A stretch of DNA of 64,000 nt. It comes from Scilla litardierei (lineage: Eukaryota; Streptophyta; Magnoliopsida; Asparagales; Asparagaceae). How positions within the stretch are numbered: the stretch's first letter is position 1; the number at the start of each line of letters is the position of its first letter. Below, one piece after another: positions 42,728 through 53,513 of the stretch. The translations under genes and the position numbers were made by a program. Under the pieces are notes generated by a model, which was given only the letters and a program-made list of their open reading frames with translations, did not search any database and was not told the origin of the DNA. The stretch is taken from contig CM061142.1 of NCBI GenBank assembly GCA_030789695.1, positions 355,669,486 to 355,733,485 on the forward strand, read 5' to 3'.

Positions 42728-44602
42728 ATGAATAACCATATGGATAGTGCTTTTGCTGAGGGTCAGTCTATGTCCCGTCCCCCTAGGTTTAATGGAGGTG
42801 ATTATGCTTATTGGAAAAATCGTATGAAAATATACCTTATTTCTGTTGATTACAAGGCTTGGCAAATAATTGAAAAAGGATATAAACTGCCTGTAATTAA
42901 AGTAGAAAATGCTGAGATTGAAAAACCAAATGACAAATGGGATGATAATGATTGGAAATCTTATTCCTTAAATGCTAAAGCTATGAATGCTCTCATTTGT
43001 GCACTTGATAAATCTGAATATAATAGAATCTCACATTGTCTAACTACGCAGGAGATATGGCATACTTTGGAAGTGACGCACGAGGGAACGTCACAGGTGA
43101 AGGAGTCTAGACTTGCACTTATGAGTACGGAATACGAGGGATTTCGTATGCTACCATCAGAGACGATATCAGAAATGTTTGTGAGGTTCACCAACATTGT
43201 CTACAAGTCTGGTTCGCTCGGTAAGCCATATTCTAGCCTTGAGCAGGTGAGGAAGATATTAAGAGCTCTGCCAAGCTCTTTCAGGCCTAAAGTCACTGCC
43301 ATCCAAGAAGCGAAAGATTTGTCACAGATGAGGGTGGAGGACTTAATAGGTAATTTAATGTCCCACGAGCTTGAATTGCAAAATATTGATGAAAGGGAGA
43401 AACCTGAGGAAAAAGAGAAAGCTACCAAGCCACTTGCTTTAAAAGCTGACGAAAGTGAAGATGATGATGATGACATAGCGCTAATGGTCAGAAATTTCAG
43501 AAAGTTTGTCCAGACCAAGCAAGGAAGAGCAGAAATGGCACCCAGGTTTAATCGCTCTAACTTTTTTCAGTCTTCTAAGCAAAATTATGATCAGAATACT
43601 ACTAATAGAATGACTTGTTTTAAATGCAAGAAAAGAGGACATCGAATGAGGGATTGCCAACATGAGACAGCTCAGGTAGCTAAAGAAAAGGGAAAATCCA
43701 AGGTGCTTACTTGGGACATGGATAGCGAAGCTGAGAGCGAGGAGGAGGAACACGAAGCCCATTCATGCATGGCATTGATGGGAATACACACTGAGGTAAC
43801 TTCTGGTAGTAAAACTGAACTCCTTACTCTTTGTAAAGAAATGCAAGATAAAATAGTAGAGCTTGAATCCACTATAGATGATTACCAAAATGAGAACTTT
43901 GAAATGCAACAATATGAATATGAAATGTCTAAAGAGATTGAAAAACTCAAAATTGATATTGTTGCACGTGACTCTACTATTGATATTCTGAAAAAGGAAA
44001 AATCCAGTTTTAATGATGAAGCACCTTGTCTCTCTTGCCCTTCCTTGATGGATAATATTAGCATGCTTAAACTTGATTTGATTAAGCTCGAAACTGAAAA
44101 AGACTATGTTATTAGAGAGCTTAATGATAAATTCTGCATGTTGGATAATGATTTTAAAAGAAAAATGGTTGAATTTGAAAAGAAGGAAGAGGAAAACAAG
44201 AGAGCTTTTATAAGTAAATGCACATTGCTTGTGGAAGAAAATAGGTTGCTAAAATCCAAAGTCTCTAATCTTGAATTAGCCATTAAGAAATTCTCTATGG
44301 GAAAACAATCGTTGGATATTATTTTGGAGAATCAATTATATGGCAATAATAGAAGAGGACTTGGTTTTGGTTTGAAAAACGTTGAAAAGCAAAAATTCAA
44401 GAAATTCCACAATGCACCGTCTATTGCGAAGAACTTACATGCAAAGTGCTTTACTTGTGATAGTGTAGGCCACACTTCATATTATTGTAAATTTAGGAAC
44501 ACAAACATCAATTTTAAACAAGTGTGGGTTCCTAAAACAATATTGGCTAACACTAGTGGACCTTGTTGGATTCCAAGGTCACACTTAACACCTTTCATGT
44601 AG
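42728..44602 (+). CDS. Copia-2 Gag (SIRE/Maximus-type)
   Basis: 624 codons from ATG 42728, open throughout. Residues of about 15-225 are a UBN2-type copia gag domain (contains YAYWKNRMK). An acidic linker (SEDDDDD) follows, then a first zinc knuckle CFKCKKRGHRMRDC at about residues 297-310, a long Glu/Lys-rich coiled coil (about 350-545) and a second knuckle CFTCDSVGHTSYYC at about 574-588. Two knuckles separated by a coiled coil are typical of SIRE-like Gags. The frame stops where protease would begin; all of pol is missing. With an intact Gag the element could supply particles while borrowing enzymes. Confidence 0.9.
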   Translation: MNNHMDSAFAEGQSMSRPPRFNGGDYAYWKNRMKIYLISVDYKAWQIIEKGYKLPVIKVENAEIEKPNDKWDDNDWKSYSLNAKAMNALICALDKSEYNRISHCLTTQEIWHTLEVTHEGTSQVKESRLALMSTEYEGFRMLPSETISEMFVRFTNIVYKSGSLGKPYSSLEQVRKILRALPSSFRPKVTAIQEAKDLSQMRVEDLIGNLMSHELELQNIDEREKPEEKEKATKPLALKADESEDDDDDIALMVRNFRKFVQTKQGRAEMAPRFNRSNFFQSSKQNYDQNTTNRMTCFKCKKRGHRMRDCQHETAQVAKEKGKSKVLTWDMDSEAESEEEEHEAHSCMALMGIHTEVTSGSKTELLTLCKEMQDKIVELESTIDDYQNENFEMQQYEYEMSKEIEKLKIDIVARDSTIDILKKEKSSFNDEAPCLSCPSLMDNISMLKLDLIKLETEKDYVIRELNDKFCMLDNDFKRKMVEFEKKEEENKRAFISKCTLLVEENRLLKSKVSNLELAIKKFSMGKQSLDIILENQLYGNNRRGLGFGLKNVEKQKFKKFHNAPSIAKNLHAKCFTCDSVGHTSYYCKFRNTNINFKQVWVPKTILANTSGPCWIPRSHLTPFM

Positions 44603-45912
44603 GTGTGATGGATTTTTGACGAGGAGCGTTAAATTCAATGTTTCATTCTTTTAGCTCCTTCGTCAAAAAGCGACGAGAAGGTATAATTTTCTATCCCTCT
44701 TTGCATGTCATTGCATACCTTCATAGATTGTTTTTGTGTGCTTGATTTATTTTGTTTTGTGTGCTTGCATGGATGATTTTTTTTAAATGTTTTTATTTCT
44801 GAAAAAAAAAATTTGAAAAATCACAAATCAAAAAAAATTGTGCTTATTGTATCCTCTTTTGAATCTCTTAAGTGACATTGTATGAATGATCAATTCTATC
44901 CCTTGTAGAAGTCAATTCATTATCGTTGTAGCTACATGAACATGATGTTATTCTTTTTAGTAGCCATGACATGTCTCATAAGTTTCAAATTTGACTTCTA
45001 CACCTACATTTGCACTTTCACGATATTTGACTTTTTAGTGCTTTTGGAGACTCTTTTGAAGAATAATGGAAAGTGAATGTAGGAATGATTAATTTCTGAA
45101 ATTTCTAAGGGATATGATGTGTTTAGCCATGAATTAAAATTGAGCACAAAAGAATTGAAAAAAAAAACAATATTTGCTCCGTATGAAAAATGGATACACT
45201 TCATGGCTAAAACACAACCCACGAGTATCCAACTTGTGGTAAATGGGTAATCATTAGCGTTGGTGTACATAACTCATCAAGCAATGCCGCCCCGCATTTA
45301 AAAGTCCTTTTAGGCCATGTTTCGGGGATCGGTACCTTGAACTCATCTTTGATGAGGTGGGAAAAATCAATCCTAGTGATATTCATGAAAAATTGGAAAA
45401 TGCGGATTGATTTGGTTGATTGTTCTAAAATTGAATCTCCCTTAGTACTTTATTGTTTATATCATTACACTTACACAATGGTGGAGAAGTCTTGTTATGA
45501 AATTCCATGCGCTTGAATTGTCTATTCCTTGGAAAACTCATGCAAATTGCACGCTACAAATAATAATGATTTATTTTTGCGTGGAATATTTTTGTGACTT
45601 CATTAATTCACTTTTGGTGATTACAAAGGGGGAGAAAGAAAATATTTTGACAGCTTTGATGATTGATATTATTTGTTGAAGGGGGAGCATGAAATATTCT
45701 TGAATACTTGTTGAAGGGGGAGCTTGAGAGAAGGGGGAGCATGCTATTGTATTTGTTGCTATTGTATTTGTTATTAGTTTGTGCATGTCATGTTGTAGTG
45801 CTTGAATATTCATCTCATGATTCATATTGCATTACACCCTTCAACACACTCCACACACTCATTTCTATTGATCAAATCTTTTGTGGGTTTGTCATCACCA
45901 AAAGGGGGAGAT
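44603..45912 (+). other. Copia-2 3' non-coding region with repeated polypurine tracts
   Basis: No coding frame of note. The right part has repeated AGGGGGAG tracts (about 45676, 45714 and 45733) and the terminal one AAAAGGGGGAGAT at 45900-45912 directly against the 3' LTR. Multiple such tracts are characteristic of SIRE-like elements. Confidence 0.8.
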
Positions 45913-47066
45913 TGTTGGAAGCAACGATCTAGGATCTTGGTTTGATGATGACAAACGTGTCGGTATATCTAATATGTGTGCTCAATGTGTTTCAGGCTTG
46001 GCGAAACAATATATCTAGGCTATTTGGCGGAATTGCTATTCGTATAGCACATTGGGAGAGAAGGAGTGTGTGTGCACAAAGAAGTTTGACTTGGTCAATG
46101 GAGAGCAAAGTTGGACTTGGTCAAATTAGGAGATTAGATTGATTCAAATCAATTCAATATTTGATCAAATCAATTAGATGGATTTGTGTCTACCCATCCT
46201 ATTCAAACACCTAAGCAAATCCCAATTTGATCAAATCAAATCTCCTATTTGAGGTGCAAAGTGATAGAACCAAATCTAATCTCCTATTCAAAATAGGATA
46301 CCCCGGAACCGCATCACCCTATCATCCCCTATAAAACCCCATCTTCTAGGGTTGAAAAAACGCGCGTCAACAAAGGGCAAAAAGAGTCGGCCATTTATTG
46401 TTCAAGAAACGAACTTGCGCACAAAAATCCTTGGCCATTGTTTTTCTTCCTGGTGGTAAAAAAAATAAAAGGGAGTGATTAGTTCTTAAAGCTTGAAGAT
46501 ACATTTAATAATCTCCTTTTCATTCATTTGACCTTCTGTTTTTGTTTGCAGCATGCGGCATCATCAAAAGCCCGGCCATATATTCCCCAAGGCCAGCATC
46601 ATCAAAAAGCTTGAATTTTAAAGGCACATCAAATAGGAGCACACGCACAAAGCCACAAAAATTCTGGTTTCTCACAAGTATTCACAAGTTCCAAGGCACA
46701 TCAAATAAAAGGGGGTTGAATTAATTGTTTAAAAGGAGAAACACAGTACTGCTGTAATTGATATTCCCCAAGGCCGGCCAATTCCTTTTGTGCATCCCCT
46801 ACAAGTTGCCGCAAGCAAGACACAAGGGCCAAAAAGTTCTCCAGCTGCCGCAACTTTGACACAAGGAGCACCCCTTACAATTCATCTCTAACTCAGAGTC
46901 AAGCCGCAACTTTTGACTCCCTATAAATCTCTCAACAAGTTGTCGCATCTAGCAAGCTGCCGAATTTATTAGGGAGATAGCAAACTGCCGAATTTAAAAG
47001 GGGTTGCATCTCTAAGGACAACCAAGCCGCAAAGACAATAGCATGTGCAGCCGCAATCTCTAACAG
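45913..47066 (+). mobile_element. Copia-2 3' LTR, left part
   Basis: Nearly identical to 40424-41577. The TATA box is at about 46330-46337. LARD-2 interrupts it after aacag (47062-47066). Confidence 0.93.
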
Positions 47067-48029
47067 TGTCACGCCCCGCTTCCCAAAAATGTGGAGGTGA
47101 GACGTGAGAAGGTCCGCTCAGACTTGAAGCTGTGAAACTCCAAGTCCGATAAGCGTATAAATTATCATATGGCAGGTCCTTGCAACGCAAACGTAACAAC
47201 AATAATAATAAAGGAAAGAGACAAAAGAGAAATCTCTGAATATCCATTGAATGAATTACAATATCACAGAAAAGCCACCAGGCTAAAAGGAAAAGAGTCT
47301 AAGGCCCAAACATGGTCAACAATGTATAACATACATACAAAGGTGCCACGCACCAATAACTAACAGCAAACCTAAACAAGAAGTGAACACGAGCGGTCTT
47401 CAAGACAGGCCCCTGGTGTCCACTCACCACCACAGCAAACATCAGCATCAACAACACTATATCTCCTGCAACAAAGCTCTGGCTCTGGGTCTAACATGTG
47501 ACACCCAAAAGAGAGAGGGGCACATGTCAGCAAGTCTGGAAAGACTTGTGCAAGGAAACTGAAAGTAAGGTAAACTAGCAACCTAGCAGTTATAGTATGA
47601 TGCATGGCATGGCAAGTATAGTATGGAAGTGACAAGTAAAGGGAAGTACAAGTAGCAAGTATATCACGGATAACTAGTAAACACGGAAAAGTACAAGTCG
47701 AGTGGTTCACGTCAAGTGAACAGTCAAGTAAACAAGTGGTAGTTGTGACATGTAATGTCAAGTAACAAGTACAAGTACACGGGATCACTCAACGAGTGCC
47801 CTATTGCCCGCAGGCTGTGTTCAAGTATCAAGTACAAGGGATCACTCAACGAGTGCCCTATTGCCCGCAGGCTGTGTTGAGCTCGTCTTCTGGAACACGA
47901 GCCAGAAAGTGTATTTGGCATAGGATTGTGCCCACGCAAGGTGGGTGCCTAGCCGGTAAAAAGTAACACTAATATGTAGCGATGCTACGCAATCACGATG
48001 AGTGTTCAACATGCAATGACATGAGCAGA

Positions 48030-48310
48030 TATCCACGTACCGTTAATTGAATTTAGACATGGCAGGCGAGATGCAATGACATGTACAGATATTCGCGTAC
48101 CGTTATTTGTAATTAAACGTGACAGGCAAAATGCAATGACATGAACAGATATTCGCGTACCGTTTATTGAAATTAGACATGACAGGCAAAATGCAATGAC
48201 ATGAACATATTCGCGTACCGTTAATTTAAATTAAACATGGCGGTTAAAATGCAATAGCAGTTAAGGATGCATGGATGACATGAACAGTTAATTCGCGTAC
48301 CGTTAAGGGA
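48030..48310. repeat. About 60-bp repeats in LARD-2 LTR (5 units)
   Basis: Units begin cgtaccgtt(a/t)att and contain 'atgcaatgacatg'. The second LTR has the same set at about 54480-54755, and gypsy-minus has a single unit at about 15600-15660. Confidence 0.85.
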
Positions 48311-49014
48311 AAGTAAACGTGACATACAAGCATGATGAAGGTGACGGACCAAGCTTCGTTGTCAAGCTAGGTCAAGGGCGTCTAAACGGCTATCCTTTCA
48401 CCGTCTAGTCTCTTTTATGCTAAAGCAAAGTAATGGCCTAAAACATGGCCTAAACCCTAAGTGGCAAGTTTCACTTGCCTGGTACCGAGGAGAACGATCA
48501 ACGTAGGCACATCACATAAATTTGTTATCTACGGGAATGGATCACTGTCATGGAAAAACAACATTAGAATGGTAACTAATCCGTATTCACAATCGAACCC
48601 TACGATTTCTAATGATCCATTTTATTAGGGTTTCACAAATATCAAGTGTGGGTTATGAGATTATTAAAGGAAGAATACTACCCGTGAAGAAGCGGAGGAA
48701 CGACGCCGAGAACCACGGCGACGGAAGAACGATCCGGCTCAGATCTGGAAATGGGGGAAATCTGGAGAAATGGGTTTGGATGAGGATTTTGGGGATTTGA
48801 TGAGGGTTTGAGGTTGAGGAGAGGTAGGATATGTGAAATGAGGGTTTGGATGATGATGGATGAGCTTGGGATGAAGGATCAATGGTTTGGGGAAGAAGGG
48901 GGCTCAATGGGGGAGAAATTAGGGTTTGGGGTGATGAGGAAGAAGAAGAAAACGTTTGGGGTGTATTTATAGAAAAGTGTGGCGGCTAGGGCAAAACTAG
49001 GGTTTCCTGGGCTG

Positions 49015-49325
49015 ATTAGTCTGTCAAAGAAGGATGGCTGACCGACTAGTTTGGGAACTAGTCGGTCGGTCGAATAACTGTGACCGACTAAGAGTAAACA
49101 GTAACTCGGCTGGGAAGATGATCAATGAACTAGTCGGTTGAAGAACAATGGCTGACCGACTAGTTTACAATTTAGTCGGTCGAAAGATGTTCTCAGACCG
49201 ACTAAAGATAAACAGTAACTCCTGAATAATTGATTCAATGAACTAGTCGGTTCCAGTTGATTTCCTGACCGACTAGATTGGAATCTAGTCGGTCGGTTGA
49301 TCTTCTTGAACCAACTAACATGCAC
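49015..49325. repeat. AGTCGGTC/GACCGACT clusters in LARD-2 U3
   Basis: Three modules pairing CTAGTCGGT with GACCGACTA. The second copy is at 55462-55770 in the other LTR, and the arrangement is related to 16300-16710. Confidence 0.88.
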
Positions 49326-49619
49326 GAAAAGTCTCGAAATGGAGCGCGAAGGTCTGGGATGAATTCTAAGGTTTCTAGGATCAACCTATCGCTAAGATAT
49401 GATCGATATGAAGCTCGTCACGAGTGACTTACTCCGAGTTCAATGATTCTAAGGAAGAAGCTAGAAGATCACATCAAAAGGAATGAAAACGAAAGTTAGG
49501 AAATCTCAACGAGATGAATGAAAGCGAGAACTATGGAAATGGAAACCACACAAGGAGAGAACCCACCATCACAAGCAGAACCCACTGATAATCCAATCAT
49601 ACAAAAACCAGTCGTTACA

Positions 49620-52600
49620 TCCTACCCACCTTAGAATAAAGTCCGTCCTCGGACTTCTTAACATATATATAGTCGCTCTGGTAACTACCCTCAACCAATA
49701 TCACATCATAAATTCAACCAAGTACTTTCATTTCGAGTGCTTATATATATATATGCACTAGAAATCAAATATTACTACCACTACACACATATTTTCACGC
49801 ACATTGTACACTCATACTTATTATAGTCAATCAATTTCATACACGTATTTCAATCACATATATATAGTCAATATATTTATACAACAATAAACACTTATTA
49901 CTTACTATAAGAAAATAACCAAGCCTCTCTTATTTGAAAATAATTTCACATTTATTTAGTCATTCAAATACATGCAAATATTTCATCATATTTTCACCTC
50001 ACATATAGTCCTATAACTATATATTGGTATAGCCACCCACAATCGTGTGCGTAACACAACCAAGCACAAACAACTCAAACACCATACATACATCATCCAT
50101 CACTATTCACCACCACATACAATTATACCAAGGTACATAGAGTATACCCACTCAAGCTTGATTGAGACTCAAATCATAGCAGGACATTTATATACGTAAC
50201 ACAGTATCCATACACATACCCATACCACTCCAAGGCATACACATCCACGTATCACATATTTTCACACCATATCCATCCATTTATAATTACCATATCAACA
50301 CATCAACTACATACAAGTTTAAGAGATGCAATAGTCGGGTATACCTCCTGATATACACGCATACGACATCTCATAAAACAAGTAGTACCAATCAAAATTA
50401 TCATTCTGTTATCATACGTATATCACATCATACACAAGCAGAAAATTACCTATACACATCATACAAATGCCAACACCCATACCACTATATACACACCACG
50501 AAATCAACACTACGACGACATAACCACTTAACTAATGGGCCCACCAAACTATAACAAGGTTGACGCACCCAACGACAAGCTCTATGGGCTAGATAATAGG
50601 AAAGAACCGAACCTAGATCATGACGAATAGAAAGATCGAAAAACATGGGTTCAGCTAGGTCGAAGATAAGGAGCCAAATTTGGTTAGGGGAATCAGGGTA
50701 AGTCTGTGAATGTTTAGGTGGAAAGATGATGCAATGATACCCTTAAGGAATACGTAAAGAAGGTAGTGTAAACAACATAAGTTAAAATACGTGAATTCAA
50801 AGACCGTTGTACTTCAAAAAGTCGGAGTCCTCATTTGTATAAAATTATTTAGAGGTCGATAAACAAGTTGTTTGTAAATGAGTTTGAGACGAATATACGT
50901 AATAAGAGGAAAAGTAGTGTATTGGCTTATATAAAATCATCATGAGGAAAAAGGAAATCATTTACTCGAACATTAAAACATAGGTCAGAAATGTTATATG
51001 GCAGCAACCTAAAAATTTTGGAAAAGTTTTGAGATTCGAAGATTGAAATCAGATCAAGTATATTGTGGAGAATTTAAGCGCATACTAAAGGTTTTCCAAA
51101 TCTTAAAACTGAAGAGAAATCCCAAATAAACCATATCGAAAATACTTTTAGAGAAATCCGGACTTGCCAACAAAATTGATTTATACAAGATCTTAATGTA
51201 CGAGCAAAACGAACGTGGTACCGATATATAAAAAAAAATAATTGTAGTCATATTTTAGAAATTATCTTAAAAGTGTGATGAAAGATAATATCTTTGTAGT
51301 ATGGAAAGAGAAAAGGATATTCAAAATCATCAAGTTAGTATTAAAACTTTTAAACCGTTTTATGAAGGGTCTAAGTCAGGAATGATTTCGAAATAGTAAT
51401 CAATTTTTTTTTTTCAAAAATCTGAAATATGGAAAATGTTGAGCATAAAATCGACTTGCTAAAAGCCGAAGTCCAAAGGGACTTGAAAAGTTTATTAAGA
51501 GTAAGCACGAGGTGTTTTCGAATAAAATTTTAATGGCACAAGTAAGAAAAGAAATTATGAATCGAGTTAGGAAAATAGAAATACGGTTCAGAATGAAATT
51601 GGCATATGAAAAGGGACAAGACATTTATATCGATACGAAAGTATATGCTGAAAATAGTATAAACTTCTAATCTAAAAATCTCAACACAAGTTTCGATATT
51701 TAAAAACATAAATAATTCAAGTCGGCGAAGGAGCATGAAACCTCACATATATCAAAAGTGTTTCGAACAAATTTAAACTTAACGAAAGAAGAAGATCGAA
51801 GATACTTTTAGGGAAATAAGGATTCGCCAAAAGAACGTGTTGGTATATAAAAAAAACTTTTGAAGTACGAGTAAGACGAACCTATAATTGATATATACAA
51901 AAATTAGTTGAAGTCCATTCAGTTTGGAAAAATACCCCTAAAGGTATGTAAGATAAGTGGTTAAAATAAATTTTGTAGTTAGGAAAAAGGACAGTATATC
52001 AAACCATCAGGATAGTAATAAAGTTTAAAAATCGAAATGCGAAAGATACATTGTTAGAAAAAAATAGTACAAGATGGTAATTTTAAAATTACGACCAAAA
52101 GTCTTCAAAATTCAAGAACGACTTTTAACTCCATCGAAATTTAGGGAGACATATTTAAAGGAGTTTAGAACAAAATTTAAATTGAGTGAAACTTCAAATA
52201 AGGAAAGCATTCGAAAATAACTTTGGAAGAATCAAGATTTGCAACGGAAAACATTTGAAATATCAAGGATAATTGTAATGAGGTGGTCACGTGAATTGAG
52301 GACAAGGGAAGTGGTTACGGAAACGTAATTTTCCAAAAATCTGTAGTCGGGAAAATGTTTGAACATAACTTTGATTTGTTGAAAGCTGAAATCATCTGTG
52401 ACTTGAAAAGTATATTAAGGGAGCGCGACGAGTCATTTGAATAGCATAAATAAGAAAGGAAAATTCATAAATCGAATTTGGAAATTAGAATTGCGGCTCA
52501 TAATCAAATCGATTTATGAAAAGGGACAAGATATTCAAATAGGCATGAAAGGTATAGGATGTAAAACATTATAAAACAGTAATCAAAATCTCGTCAAAAC

Positions 52601-53513
52601 TTTCGAATTTCAACAACGAAAGAGTACGAGATATAAGTATACATATAACAATTGAAATTCCATTTAGCTTAGAAAAGATTTTAAAGTATGTATGCTATGC
52701 GATTAAAATGGATCTCATAGTTAGAAAATGGTATATCGAATTTTTCAAAATAGTATTGGAGTTTTTAAACCGAAATGCGAAAATATAGACAAGAAAATGG
52801 TTACGAGTTAGCAATTATAATTACAACCATTAGACTCCGAAATCTACAAGGAATTTGACTCAATCGAAAAGTGAGAAATTTTAAGTATATACGTAGCGGG
52901 TTTAAAACAAAATTTAAACTTAACGAAAACTTTAATAAGGGAAATCGAAAAATAACTTTAAAAGAAATTAAGCCTTGCGAACGGGGACATTCGAAGGATC
53001 AACGATTATCGAAACATGGTGGTCATGGGAATCGAGGCAAGGGATTTGGTCGGATGATCAAAACATAAATATGCCTAGGTTATGACTTAGGAAAATCTAC
53101 GGAAACTCCTACGGTCAACCAGCTAAAGATTATGGAACTAAGCGCTAAGACTCCCTAAGGGCTAGACAGCGGTGAAATGAGTTCAGCTTGGTCCGAAATC
53201 GATGAACCCAAGCGAGAGACCAAAGAATTCTAGAAATCTATCCTAGTCAAAGCTAGACAGGAACCACTAAAGTAACTCCTACGATGACCAAATCAACTCC
53301 TAGCGGGGAGTCTAACTAACAATCAGGGGCCTCTAACTAGCAAGCACGGACGTCTAACTAAGTCTTCCTACCACCTAGTGACATAGGAAAACTACTAGAC
53401 TCAAGGCTTATAAATTGGATGTTCTAATTTATTTAATGGACATTCCATAATTATTATCATTGTTCCGATAGTTCACATTTGCAAATGGACCTGCATGGGC
53501 CACCAATAAAACC
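49620..53513 (-). other. LARD-2 internal region, non-coding
   Basis: No retrotransposon protein is recognisable. Next to 49620 the minus strand has AAGGTGGGTAGGA (polypurine tract) preceded by 'gtccgaggacggac'. Next to 53513 is the leader motif shared with gypsy-minus. The stretch 51100-53000 is built of diverged modules repeating roughly every 0.65-0.9 kb (for example 51405-51510 against 52327-52440, and 51140 against 51795). The left third (49700-50560) is AT-rich and low-complexity with many 'catacacat'-like words. Confidence 0.8.

Larger units (their letters stand above)
47067..49619 (-). mobile_element. LARD-2 LTR (3' LTR in element sense)
   Basis: TGTAACGACTGG at 49619 to GGGGCGTGACA at 47067 in element sense. 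U3 has the AGTCGGTC cluster (49015-49325), then TATAAATAC at 48963-48971. A roughly 60-bp repeat with core 'cgtaccgttaatt' occurs about five times (48030-48310), and two roughly 58-bp units with 'gagtgccctattgcccgcagg' lie at 47780-47880. Confidence 0.93.

Noticed and set aside
47372..48036. Cys-rich minus-strand frames in the LARD-2 LTR, repeated at 53819-54483
   Set aside because: Present in both LTRs as expected of LTR sequence, short, overlapping in different frames and without domains.
48612..48907. Possible small gene in the LARD-2 LTR leader
   Set aside because: The frames lie in the R-like leader downstream of the TATA box, on both strands, with low-complexity composition.
49740..50560. 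Host gene or satellite in the AT-rich part of LARD-2
   Set aside because: No open frame or regular period; it is low-complexity internal LARD sequence.
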